64,000 nt of DNA from Saksenaea vasiformis B4078 (Eukaryota; Mucoromycota; Mucoromycetes; Mucorales; Saksenaeaceae): positions 1 through 64,000 of the forward strand of contig JNDT01000526.1 of the NCBI GenBank assembly GCA_000697055.1. Reading direction: 5' to 3'. The stretch's first letter is position 1; every line of letters starts with the position of its first letter. The position numbers were made by a program, and so were the translations under genes. A model generated the notes under the pieces. The model saw nothing but the letters and a program-made list of their open reading frames with translations, was not told where the DNA came from and made no database searches. Shown piece after piece: positions 1-11,447 of this stretch.

Positions 1-2989
1 GTTTTTCCCTGCAACTTTTTGGAATGGCGCTGGGGAACTACCATCGTTCACTGCTTCGTACAGCGCTACTTGCAAAATATTTCGGCTTGCGTTACAGTCT
101 CGATTCCATACGATACTGCATTTTTTACATATGAGTACTGCGTGAAGCGACTGACCAAGCGCTCCAATGATATTATTTAACTCTTTGGCGCCACAACTGG
201 AACAGATTTGAGATGTTCTGTATTCGTCAATGTCTACAACCTCGCAGAGACCAAGACGTTCCTTGCATTTGAGTTGGCGGTAAACAGCTGATGCCATCCC
301 CGTTTTTTTCTTTTTCATGGTATTAGAGAACATTGCGTTCCCGAAAGCGATTAAGGTCTTCTTTTTACATCTGGAAGGGATTGCTGGTACCCATTTGGAG
401 CTGCTGGTAATGGTGAACGTTAATTTTTTTTGTAAGTGCGAATAATACCTTTTGCGCTCGGGAGTAGCCTGTTGTTGTTCAGTTTTACCTAAATGTTCCC
501 CTCTCCGATGTATCTTCTTCTGGCGCTTTTTCTTTCTTCGTCTCCGCTGTAGCCGATGTCGATATCTGTTGACAGTATTTTTTGGAAATATTTATCGCCT
601 CCGTTTATGAGCCTGATGCGAATTCATCTGTCGCCTTTTGGCGTCCGATGTACCTATTCAGTATTGTCAGTTATATAATATATGGACCATGCATTGTTAA
701 ATACCTCCAAAAACGAAGGCTTGTGAAACGCCTGCCATAAAATTCACATAAATCTCTACGGTATTGCAAAACATAACCGATGTAACTCTTGAAACGCTCA
801 ATGTCAGCTGTTTTGTTTGTGGGCATATTGCGCTCGATCGACTGTATTTGGGTGTAATATTTCTTCCATCGTTCTGTAATAGACCTGGACGTATTGTAGT
901 TTGCAATATGATAATACTCCTTGGTGGATGCTGTGATGATCTCGTGGGAAGAAGCATCGCAGCCATTGCTGGCAACGTAGGTACCTGTTATGCCTGGATC
1001 CACACCTATTACCTCATAATTGTCCAGGTCATCTACAAAATCCGACATTTCTTTCGGTGCAGGTTTATCTTCGTCGTTCACACATAATTTCTTGCGAGCA
1101 AAAGTGAAAGACACAGAGTATCCATCCGTCGAAACACCCCATAGCTTCTTGGTTGTAGAGTCTTTCGCCTGTTGTAATGACTTGAAGACGTTAACCTTGG
1201 CAACACCAAACATCGCCCAACAAGCATCTTGCAATTCTCCCTTTTGAGAAACAGACAGAATCAGCGAAGCGATAGTCTGCATATCAAGCTGGATAAATCT
1301 CCAACCAAACTTCGTTGTCGGTGTTAACGAAAATAGCTTCTGTCTTTTTGCAACGCCTTCGGGGAAAATTTCCCTCGAGCAACCTTTCTGATGATCTTCG
1401 ATGTAAGTCGTGACATGTATCTGCAATCTTCAGGGAAGATTTTCGGGAAAGTGCCTTCAATCTTTTCTTGGATCGCCATATGCGTGGATGTTGCTTTTGC
1501 AATGTAGATGATGACGGCTGCACTTCCACAGATAGATTAATCAAACTATCAAAATGTTATTATTGACCAACTGATTCCCGCCTTTATACCTTAGGTAGCA
1601 ATGACACTGTATCCGTAACACACTTACGAAGGATACCTATGAGTTTTGACTTTTCTTTAGAGTTCAGAGATTGATACGATGGCGCTTTCGCGTAAAGCTT
1701 CTGTTTAAGCCAATTTCGCGATGGAAGTGTTTGATTTTTCCTGACCGGGTGATCGCCCCATGACTCAAGATCTTCCAGAATCGTGTAAAGTACCGGTAAA
1801 TACATCTCAGGTTTTGCGGACAGGGAGACATCGGTCACTGGTAGATCATCGGGCGATATTGTAAGGTCTTTCAGGACTTTCCGGATCGCTGACATGTACT
1901 CATCGCAATATGGAAGAGAGTAAGGATAATGTGGTTGTCCTTTTGCACCAATGTCGTAAGTGAATTTGGCCAGTTTCGTAATGGAATCTGCTGATTCAGC
2001 AGGCTACAATAACATGTTTATAACACACGTCCTTCCATTACCACGGTTAACTTACTAGCCGTTGCTGCAGTCGATGCTTGACGAAATCAATCACACGCGA
2101 CTCGAAGTTTTCAACAATATGGTTAGTGTACGTAGTTGACATTTCGATGCATATCTGGGAAGCAATATGCATGATATCGCCGCCGAAGTCATCGCTATTT
2201 TCTCCAACCGGCTCCAGTTTCTGATATTCTTCGTAGATACCACGTAAATCTTTCTTCATACCGATGCTCATGTCTGACGATTTAATCTGATAGCCCAAGA
2301 TTAATTGAGCGCATGCGTAGAAGAACTGTTGTTTAAAGCAGTGATGTTCCACTGGCTTTCTTTGACTTAGGCGAGAGATTATAAAAAGCGAGGAGACATA
2401 GTTGATTTGCTGCGAAAGATCTAAGCAAAGATCACTATATGTTTATTTTCCTGTTTCAATGAAGAGATATACCTCCTATTGACTTCTGGAGATTCTCGAT
2501 TTTTGGTATGAGACTCTTATCTTTGCACACCAAAGCCAAAGAAATCTTCCTGGTAAACATCTCATGTTTACCCAAAGCCGTGGTAGCTGATTCCTTTTTG
2601 GAAGGAACATGGTACGGACATAAAGTATTAGAGGATCGAGAGTGAGTTTTCATTGCCCTGAAATCGCCATTCCGCTTGCATGTGGGACAATCCCTTGCAT
2701 TCGGAGAACGATGCTTCATAGCTTCTGCCAACTTGGCCGCTCTCTTCCGGTTTGCAATTTTTTCCTTTTCTTCGGCAGTTTTATTTTTTTTCTTTTTTTC
2801 ACCCGAACGGGAGGCGCCTCACTAATCGCACAGACGCCTCGCAGCCATTCAATGGCCTCTATAGAAGCCGAATCAGAATTTACATTGCGTAACGGGTCAT
2901 TATCGGGATCTTATTTTGAACAATCAATTACAAGTAGCCGTTACCGCAATTTTACCTTCATCAATGTGTTTTTTCTTCAGAGTCTTCAT
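1..2989 (-). CDS. Fanzor-family (eukaryotic TnpB-like) RNA-guided nuclease, 3' end outside window
   Basis: Fanzors are eukaryotic relatives of the TnpB transposon-encoded RNA-guided DNA nucleases, with a RuvC-like active site. Proposed exons (minus): 2989-2956, 2909-2473, 2420-2056, 2003-1590, 1420-705, 565 to beyond base 1. Visible hallmarks in order: an N-terminal Cys/His knuckle (CPTC...HSRSSNTLCP, near 2690-2610); RuvC-I VIGVDPG (about 1000-1020); the VDIDEYRTS block with the presumed catalytic Glu (about 205-240); a zinc ribbon CSSC...CKKC; and RuvC-III WNRDCNASRNI (about 75-105). The RFW|RYRH join at 705/565 restores the frame across a 139-nt intron. The 1420 acceptor is uncertain because all frames are open at 1427-1589. 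The first 190 nt of coding-like sequence (2989-2800) is one base out of frame with the rest. Expression and activity are inference; family membership is strong. Confidence 0.9.
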
Positions 2990-3330
2990 CACGCAAGAGG
3001 AAAATGGAAGAAAAGGTAGTTTTCAAGAATTGCCTCTATCATTCATGCATTTTAAAGAGCATTGATGTCATGTTTCAGTGATAAAGTGATCATATGTTTT
3101 TTGGACAGGTGAAATTCCTTCTCCAGATAAAAGCATTTCTTCATTTCGCAAGCTGCAACTTTCGCTACGGCAACAGTGTAGTTCTGCCTTCTGTGGTGTT
3201 TGTATGAGTTAACACTAAGCGAAACCGATAAAATCCTTTGAGACTGTTGGACATCTTTATTTCATTCAATTTATCTGCCTATTTGTATGTGTTCAATCTT
3301 TTCGGTATTAAGAGTCACTACAGAAAAAAA

Positions 3331-3384
3331 GATCTAAGCAAAATCTAAGCAAAATCTAAGCGAAACGTAAGGGAAATCTAAGCA
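3331..3384. repeat. Short tandem iterons (consensus AATCTAAGCAA)
   Basis: Five adjacent imperfect units of about 10-11 bp, four carrying ATCTAAGC and one degenerate (ACGTAAGG), lie about 350 bp upstream of the Fanzor start. A further ATCTAAGC occurs inside the Fanzor gene at about 2418-2427, spanning the 3' splice site of its second intron. The position suggests subterminal repeats of the element, but no element end was identified. Confidence 0.6.
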
Positions 3385-3865
3385 GAATGGACGGACTTGA
3401 TATGTCTGGGGAGACATAGAGCCAATCAGATGAACGTATAATCCAGGGCCCACTCGCTTTGCTCCGGTACACTTTGTATAAGGAATACCTCTTATTGGTA
3501 ATGCTTGATCAGCGCTTGTAGGTGTAGGGAGAAGCTTACTCGGAAAAGTGCTTGGACCTCCGCTGCGCTCTGGTAGTCACTTTTTGTTCGTTCACTTCCC
3601 ATTTGGTATACCATAGCATGGATAATAATGCTTGGTCTAGTGTCTTTCGGTGCTGAGGAAAGTTCACTCTGAAAAGTACTTGTTTTATATGTATGATGAC
3701 TGCACCTTCCAAATAGAGAGATATCGAAGAATAGTGTCCAATCATTTATATGTCGAGAATCCAATCAATTTCGCAAAATGGCCAAAACTCCGGTCCAAAT
3801 ATTTATATACTAGGCGGATAGAAGATGATGATGTTTTCTCCCTTTGATGTCTTTATTCAATACAT
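3385..3865. other. Intergenic, no supported gene
   Basis: Region between the Fanzor locus and the 3' end of the ECHDC1-like gene. Short open frames exist on both strands but show no recognisable domain, intron signals or codon pattern. Confidence 0.5.
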
Positions 3866-4748
3866 TTAAAGCTTGGATGATCCAATAACACCCGCCAGGA
3901 CACGTTCATCATACTCCAGGTCCGCCTCCAAGTCCGCTCGCACCACGAGCTGTTTCATGCCGCGAACGGCCCCCAGCGGCACGCGACCATGCTTATTGTC
4001 GCTTACCACAAAAGGCTGCAGAAATTCAATTGCCGCCACTAAGCAGGCAGCGTAGGGATTGTCGTCTTTTGATTCCACCACACAATCTACAAAGCCAATC
4101 TGTCTGCCATAAGAAGCATTCACAATGAGAGAACTTCCTAATAATAATAAGGCATTTTTTCTCCCAATGTGATTAACTAAACGGCGCGCTCCTCCCCAGG
4201 GTGAGGTGAGGCCTCTACGTGTTTGGACAAACCGCACATAAGTTGTGGCACTCATGCATATAAAGTCAAACGCAGTCAGCAGCTCAGTGCCAGCACCGAT
4301 GGCAGGTCCCGCTACGGAGGCCACTGTGATAAGAGGAAGTCGAGAAAATCGCGATAATGTGTCGTGCATTAACCGGATGACAGCTTGGCCTGCTTCTGCT
4401 GTTCCAAGATACTCTTTGACAAAATCCAGATCTAAAGTTTTTGCATTCATAGAACATGAGTATAATCAAAATAATCCCTGATTACTTGCCTATGCCAGAA
4501 CAGAATGCTTTGTCCGGACAGCCGGTAACAATTACAGCAGCCAGATCGCCATGATTGCTTTCAAGCTCCAAAACGATGTCTCGAAATTGTGCCATCATGT
4601 TACCTGAGAATGAGTTGTGTCGTTTGGGATGGTTAAGGACGATCAAGCCGATGCCAGGTGCATGCTGACGATCGAAGTCCACAGAACCTTCGCCTGCTGA
4701 GCGCAGATTTTCTGTAATGGTTGAAAGGGAATCTTGAGGACGTAACAT
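3866..4748 (-). CDS. ECHDC1-like enoyl-CoA hydratase/isomerase family protein (probable ethylmalonyl-CoA decarboxylase)
   Basis: Crotonase-fold protein of 274 aa, exons 4748-4490 and 4431-3866. Animal ECHDC1 is a cytosolic metabolite-proofreading enzyme that decarboxylates ethylmalonyl-CoA and methylmalonyl-CoA. Similarity to it is clear along the length: GIGLIVLNHPKRHNSFSG, then FCSGIDLDFVKEYLGT (CoA-binding oxyanion region), then SVAGPAIGAGTELLTAFDF, and FVQTRRGLTSPWGGARRLV. The intron (4432-4489, 58 nt) has a GC-AG boundary, G|GCAAGT...TTTAG. Only this splice keeps the conserved SGxDL motif in frame. The start at 4748 is the first ATG in the open frame, and a short upstream exon cannot be excluded. 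The exact substrate is inferred from family only. Confidence 0.88.
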
Positions 4749-5866
4749 AGCAACTGCCGACGTACGCTAGATAACCAGAGAGAAAGACGCGGCAAAAGCT
4801 GTCGGGTGGAGCCATAACTGCCCGACACAATTTTGTTGATTACACAAATCGGACATCCGTCAGATGTGGATGCATCTTTCACGCTTCCACTGTATCACTT
4901 CAAATGGAGCATGCTATCATAACTAGTCAGCTAGTACTTGCACGAGAACTGCGAGCGCTTATAGACTCAACTGAAATCATCTTATTTTCTTCTTTATGTA
5001 TCATGAGTACCTTTTTGTCTTAGTTTCTTGTTACGTAATATGAATCATCTCAACAGGGAAGGTGCGTAGCGTTTATACTGGGCGAGAAGCGAATAGACCG
5101 TGCTACGCAGACATATACGCATAACTTTGAGATAATCCTTGTTTCCTTAGCATTCAACGGTTATTCTGAGCTATGATTCACAATTGGAAATTGAATTATC
5201 CTTGAGATTCCTCAGGGCACGTTGGGTCTTCTAAGTTTCTAATGGTCCGTGTTGGTCTTCAGATATATGGGTACATATGGATATGTTTCCTGTTTCATTG
5301 CAATAGGACGATATTTGCACACCCATAAAAGATTCTATATAGCTATACCTTATGCTTCACATATAGTCGCATGTCCAAATGAGGCCATAAGCGGAAACCG
5401 TCTGACCAGTAATATGCTCATGGTATATAATCAATGCGACAAATCCCGTAGTTAACACGGGTTCACTGCGCAGCGGTCTAGAAACATTGGTAACTCTGTG
5501 CATCCTCAATTGTAGATGGTAAAGCTTTGCATGCAACTCATGCGGCATAACTGCAGCTATTCTCATCTGTCAACATTTGCGACACGCCAAGGTAAGGGGA
5601 TGTAATCTCAGTTGTACTGTTTATGACACTTCATGCATACCCTCCTCCTGCAGCATTTTCTTAATCAATTACAAGTAGCAGCGGCTCTTGACACTTGTGA
5701 TATAAACTACTTGTTGTATTGAATGGATAAAATGCTGGCTATCTGTTATCTTTTCATTTCTCTCAGAGTTACTTCGGCACCTTAACGATCTCGTTCTTTA
5801 CGCCATCTGATTGGTGTGTATATCGGCTGAATTTGAAGCGAATAAACCATCGTGAATCATGCAAAA
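4749..5866. other. Divergent intergenic region between ECHDC1-like gene and IKS1
   Basis: About 1.1 kb between the divergent starts of the ECHDC1-like gene (minus) and IKS1 (plus), so it should hold both promoters. No repeat, RNA gene or convincing coding segment was seen. Confidence 0.5.
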
Positions 5867-8800
5867 ATGCACCACTCTTCACACGTTATGGATAAATTCT
5901 CATGGACAGACATGCATGAATCAAAGTTACGTCGTAATGTTCGCCGAGCCAGTGAACCAGATGCTGATCTGAGCTTGGTAAGCAAGAGCAGAAGGAGAAC
6001 CGATCCTACACCATTACATTCTCGCGTGCCTTTGCCGCTCCCTTACCTGCCCAGCGATTACCTACCTTCCCCGACTAGCCCTAAACATTGGGCATATATA
6101 CAGCCTTCTGCTGTATCCAAGATTTTACCCGCAGGTGTTCCTCGGATGCGCTCATTGTCGACCGGCCAATCTTCCACTGCCACCGTGAGTAGCGCGCAAC
6201 GGCCTCTGCTGACAATCGAGAATGGTGAACGAGAGCATTTTGAGCTAGTCCCTTACAGAGAATGGACCGTCATCTCGTAAGCGCTACCGACATCATTTTG
6301 CTACATGGCGTTAAAAACATTGTACTTCTTCATAATAGGCGTAATGATCTGAGTGGTCAAATGGTGTTGTACAATCCGGAAAACCAACTGGTGACTGTAC
6401 AGCAATATAGTCCCGAGGACGTAGAACGCCCATTAGCTGGAGCAGCCTCTCCATCACACGAGGTAAATAAAGGCCGAAAAGTTGGCCATTATCTCACGAA
6501 AAGAAAAAAGATGCGAGGAAGAACAACGGAGTGCCCGTTGTGTCATAGACCGTTCGAGGATACGTCTGAATATGTAAATGTCGTCTCAAATACACTCTTG
6601 ATTAATATACATCTTAGCGTGGCGAGCCCACATTTATGGATCGTAATTACTTCCGACTTCTTGCATCGACAACGGGACCGTAAGTGTTCATACTTGCTGT
6701 CTTTTTTTTTTCCCGCGCATTAAACATCGCATTTTAGCATCACTGAGAACTTTAATGATCAAGAAAAAGAACAACCATCTTCTTCTTCTACCTCATCTAA
6801 TATCCATTTGAATGTCAATGCATTTAATCAAGGATATTACGCCAAATTTTTTGTTGAAAGAAGCAAATTAGGTCGTGGGTTTCGTGGCAGCGTTTATCTG
6901 TGTGAAGTAAACATATCAGTAATAGGTCGAGCGTTTTTATGCTTATATCATTTATCGATTAGCATGAACTGGATGGTGTGAAGCTAGGAAGATATGCTGT
7001 CAAAAAGGTCGCCATAGGTGAGTATCTCCTGAAGGTGGTTCATTTGGCAATGCTCGATGATCTTTAACTGTGTACAAGGCAATAATCATCCGTGGCTTGT
7101 CAAGATGCTCAGAGAAGTACATCTATTGGAACGATTAAGGCATCCAAACATAATCAGTTACAAGCACGCTTGGTTAGAATACAGCCGGCTAACAAACTAT
7201 GGTACCGAATCAAAAAAAAAAGAAAAAAAAGTGCTAAAGACTTATCCCAGGTCCCGAAGTGCCTTGTTTGTTCATATTGATGGTCCGTTGTATAGCCTAT
7301 ATAAGAATTGACTGGTTTACTTGTATATCTATCATAGGAATGTGCCAATGGAGGTAACTTGGAGGAGTATTTGGAACCTGAGGTCCCACCACCAAGTTCT
7401 ACAACACCAAGTGGACATTTGAAATCCGCTAAAGAACGCAAGCGGGAGCGTATCAAACGGCAGCTTCAACAGCAGCAGGGAGGAGCCTCACCAGATAACG
7501 CAGACAGTCAGCCGCAAACACAGAAGCGATTGTTGAATATGACAGAAATCTTTTCTCTCTTTTTGGATATTGTACAGGGTCTTGCGCATCTGCACAGACA
7601 ACATATCGTTCATCGGGATCTAAAACCCCCTAACCTATTACTCAAGTGGGATGATCCGAATACGCAGGACCAGGATGTCAGTGAATGGATGAAAAAGTTT
7701 GGGCGACGTGGAATGTGAGTTTCAGTAGGGTGGATAATAGATTGATTAACACGCAGTGATATCACATAGTCCACGTGTCCTCATATCCGACTTTGGCGAG
7801 TGCGAGGATCTTCAGGATGTCGCAGATGACGATCGTACGGGGGCCACTGGCACTTTGGAATTCATGGCTCCTGAACATGTTCTGCTGGACGAGAACGGTA
7901 GAAACTCGGTTGAATACACATCCAAGGCAGATATGTGGTCTCTGGGAATGGTCTTGTACTATCTCTGTTATTCGAGGCTACCTTACAAAAATGTGGATGA
8001 TGTGGATGCCTTGCGCGAAGAAATCTTAGCATTGAAAGAGTATGCAGCATCGCAAGCTCGTTGTATGACTGACTATTTGGTAGGGTCCCATTCCCGGTAT
8101 CTCGATTCGAGATTTACAATAACGTAGACCCGGCTACAGTTGAATTACTGCATGACAAATCCATATCGGCAGATGTTCCTCAACGAATCAAGATACTTAT
8201 ACGGGCACTACTATCTATAGATCCATTGAAGCGACCTTCCTGCCAGGAAATTTTATCCAAATTACATCATATGCAATCGACTGATCATGTGGAGGCCACA
8301 GATAGTGAGTGGCGTATCCCATCGGTGCAAGAGAGCTCGAACAGCTCATCATATATGATGTATGAGAATCATGCTCGAGGATGGAAAACAAATGGAGTAC
8401 CAGCCGCTGTAGTATCATCGGAGGCGATGTTGGAGGATACGACAGATAAAATTCAACCAGTGCTGTCCGACGTCGATACTGAAATTATGGCTGCAACTAC
8501 AACTGATACGGATGATGATACCCCAATGATGGAGAGAAGCAATTACAACAAAAAACGGAGTGGTATATTTGCGGAGCGCCCAGAACGTATCAGGAAAACA
8601 GAGCTCAGGAAACGGCAAAAGCGCGATGCCTATGATGGCTATGAGAGCGCGCCTGCTACGACAAGTGGAGATGTCAGTGATATAGACCATCATGATGGAA
8701 AGAACGCCCGTTGCTTACCACCGTCAGAACTCGTTGAAGAGATACAACGTCCTGGGCGCAGCTGGTTATACGCAACGGATCCCCAAATTCCAAAAGCTCT

Positions 8801-9115
8801 TAAAACAGTAACTGCATTACTGAAGGTCTGACAGCAGCAAAGAGATGTTACTTGACTGATTGTTAGAACATTAGATCGTGACGTGCACATACCCATGCTA
8901 TCCTTACTCAACTTCACCTTACATCCTCTATCCGGTCATCTTCTTTGCCACCGTGGATTTTTGGAGGTAAGTTACTGTGCATTGACCTCCGTTTTTCAAC
9001 GAAGCCTGATTCCTTTGTTAGTGAAAGTACTTCGCATAGCCTTCTATTAGTTGCAATTCATCTGGTATGGGTTATTGGAACAGCTTTATTACGAGGCGGT
9101 ATGTGCCTTGCCTAA
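5867..9115 (+). CDS. IKS1: IKS1-type serine/threonine protein kinase with C-terminal membrane segments
   Basis: Twelve exons: 5867-6276, 6339-6573, 6618-6679, 6738-6906, 6963-7017, 7079-7201, 7251-7282, 7338-7714, 7770-8039, 8084-8825, 8875-8966, 9022-9115; 886 aa with all phases closing. The fungal IKS1 signature is present: a CPLCHRPF zinc-knuckle-like motif (about aa 205), the FMDRNYFRLLAS block (about 222), glycine loop LGRGFRGSV (about 280), VAIK-type lysine in YAVKK (about 306), HRDLKPPN (about 454), DFGECE (about 495) and MAPEH (about 521). As in other IKS1 proteins, a long basic/acidic stretch follows. The C-terminus has hydrophobic segments, including YILYPVIFFATVDFW and LLLVAIHLVWVIGTALL, suggesting membrane anchoring. 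Yeast IKS1 is a little-studied kinase tied to stress and drug responses. The ATG at 5867 was chosen as the first ATG in the open frame. Confidence 0.93.
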
Positions 9116-9921
9116 AGATCATAGGTACATAAGAGTATAAGTCCGCAGATACATAAAATCCTCTTTTCTCATTCCATAACCATAAACTGTTTCATAAAGA
9201 AGAACCATAGCAGTGGATACGTGTTTCGTATCTTCCTGAAGAAAATGGAATACTTACTATTATGCTGTCATATTTCTCTTCAGCAAGAAGATCTATCACT
9301 GTGTCAACATGTAACAGTTGATCTTGCAGTGGAAGATATGGTCTCTTTCGAAGCTTCAGATACTTTCTGGATTAGCATAATACCTTTGTATTTTATAGAC
9401 TTGCTTATTGGATCATTACACTGTCCTTCCATGATTGTCGGAATTGTCGTCATGCTGGATCTCTTTGAGAGACCAAGCTGGTTTTTCGCCCAAACTGAAA
9501 GCTCTGAGAGGGTCACCCGGGTTCCTCCTTTTACTTTTTCTTTTTCTTTTATCCATATCGCGTTGCGTTGTTTGTTGGACATACTTACGTTCTTAGGCAG
9601 CATTGCGGAAAAATAGTGACAACAGAATTGTTGATGACTGTATTTATTTATGGTTTCATTGAAAGAATCGCCAAACATGACTAATAACTACGCAATTGTC
9701 ATAAAGCCGTATAAAGCCGCTATGTAATGACTCATTATTTACGTAAGAGCTGCTCTTGATGGACGATATGTAAGTAGTATATCAGTCACTACTTCTTTGT
9801 TTACTGTCCACTGAACATACATTATTAATACCAAAGTAGATAGAAGAACGCAACATTCGCCTTACCTTTTGGGTGTCAGAACCCAGGCAAACCGAACGAT
9901 TCGCATTACGAGGTAGATAGT
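9116..9921. other. Intergenic, no supported gene
   Basis: Between the IKS1 stop and the 3' end of an unrecognised minus-strand gene. A plus-strand open frame of about 130 codons at 9221-9616 is leucine/phenylalanine-rich with no family resemblance and was not called. Confidence 0.5.
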
Positions 9922-10457
9922 TTAACGATGGCCGCCTTTAATATAACGCACAAGACAGGGATGACTATCATCTCTACAGAGACTTACAGTCCTAGGTAGA
10001 GAAGACGTTGCAGAAGATAATACGTCCTCCAGGGACCAGACACTGTACTCTTGATATGCGGTATCTTCAAGTACATTTGTTTGGGTGTCTGTAGCCCGCA
10101 TCGGAGCTTTTGCTAATTCAGATTCAGTATACAGGAAAAAGATCCAAATGTGTCCGAGCACACCTATCGATGCTTCTTGGTCTTCCATCAGCTCATGTCC
10201 CACCCGGTTTCCTTCCTTTTCATACAACTCTAAAGTAACCGAGTACCGGTCGTGCTGTATTTTCCGTCTCATGGCGGCGAAGTTTAACTAACACAGGATT
10301 GGAATCTTACTATTCGAATTGCAATATTACTTGATCTCACCTTCTTCTTTTCTGATTCAGCAGTAGTCCAGAGGACGTAGTTGGTAATCAGAAAAATGCC
10401 ACTATCTGTAGGATCCTGTAGAAAGCATTGAAAGGAATTGCTGTCGCTCATTGACAT
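9922..10457 (-). CDS. Hypothetical protein, two C-terminal exons (5' end unresolved)
   Basis: Exons 10457-10341 and 10287-9922 (intron 53 nt, AAG|GTGAGA...GTTAG) give 160 aa without interruption. I do not recognise the family. The product is mixed alpha/beta in character with a hydrophobic stretch ILGHIWIFFLYTE-like near its middle and a Ser-rich tail. The ATG at 10457 is only one possible start. A phase-0 acceptor at TTTCTACAG about 30 nt downstream would instead join it to a coding-like segment at about 10578-10698 on the same strand, and a helical segment at 10905-11067 may be further upstream exons of the same gene. Confidence 0.5.
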
Positions 10458-10574
10458 ATTGATTCGCAATATAGATAAAAGGGAGCGGTGGGAAAGGTGG
10501 TAAAGAAGTTTGATAAGAAAATACGTCCTGATGACGCAAGTTATGCGTTTTTCTCGGGAGCTACACCAAATCGT

Positions 10575-11067
10575 CTAGCTCCGGAACCGACAGGATTTTA
10601 CAGTTGTTGAATGTACCATTGTGCAAGGTGTGGCGGGTCGAGTTTGATGTGGCTAAGAAATCTGCTTCTTTTTTCACGTCTCCACTAAATGTCAATAGAC
10701 AGGTAGCTTTTCATTATAGCATTCAGATAGTTGAGCTGTCTTCTATTTGGGTCTCGGGTTGCCTGACACGGTTTGGAAACTGTATCGTCTTCATTTTTAG
10801 GATATTCTTCATCTCTTTCTTCATACTAGTGTAATTTCTCGTTGATTTCAGTCCGATTAATCAGGAGTAATTTCTCAAAAATACGCTTCTAAACGTTGCG
10901 TTTGTCTTTCTGATTCCTGAGACTTTTTTGCCCATTTAGGTTTGGAATCAGTTGTTTCATCTTCTTGGATCATTGTCTGCACTTTATAGAAAACACTTCT
11001 CTCTAAAATATCGCTTACAATGGTCGCGTATTTGCTTTCCAGTCTGTGACAAAATAACGAAGACATA
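10575..11067 (-). CDS. Possible upstream exons of the 9.9-10.5 kb gene (unresolved)
   Basis: Two minus-strand segments look coding but could not be joined with certainty. One is 11067-10905, opening with ATG and rich in Glu/Lys/Gln with a coiled-coil-like pattern. The other is about 10698-10575, beginning with GDVKKEADFLATSN and ending at a GTGTAG donor. The intervening 10700-10900 is open in one frame and acidic. No family was recognised. This may be one multi-exon gene with the entry at 9922-10457, or a decayed gene. Confidence 0.3.
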
Positions 11068-11447
11068 GCAAGTAGAGAACTAGGAAGAAAAGATAGTAAA
11101 CGCAAAGAACCGCATGAAGAAACACGGAAAGAAGAAGGCACAAAGGAAAAGAAGGCTGCAAAACGTATCAAGAAATAGTTGCATTTCTGCTGACATTTCA
11201 TTCAGCAGTTTATCGATCGCACAGGTTTACATGTTTCTTGAGGACTCACTTTGTATATCATATGTAGATCAATAAAGTGTAGGCGTCGGATCCCTTGCTT
11301 CGCCGTAGCCCGGGGAGATCCCGGACTCCATCATATGTTCGGCCTTCTTGAGTCGAGCATCTCAGCATCCAATAGGAATAAAAGCCTTCTTTTTTTCGTC
11401 CAAATAAATAAGAAAGGCCCGCCTGCGGAGGTTTCTTCCTGTCAACA

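Noticed and set aside
3536..3764. Minus-strand frames at 3.5-3.8 kb
   Set aside because: Short, overlapping in two frames and without motifs.
9221..9616. 131-codon plus-strand frame after IKS1
   Set aside because: Hydrophobic low-information sequence with no family likeness; the IKS1 stop at 9113-9115 is already well supported.
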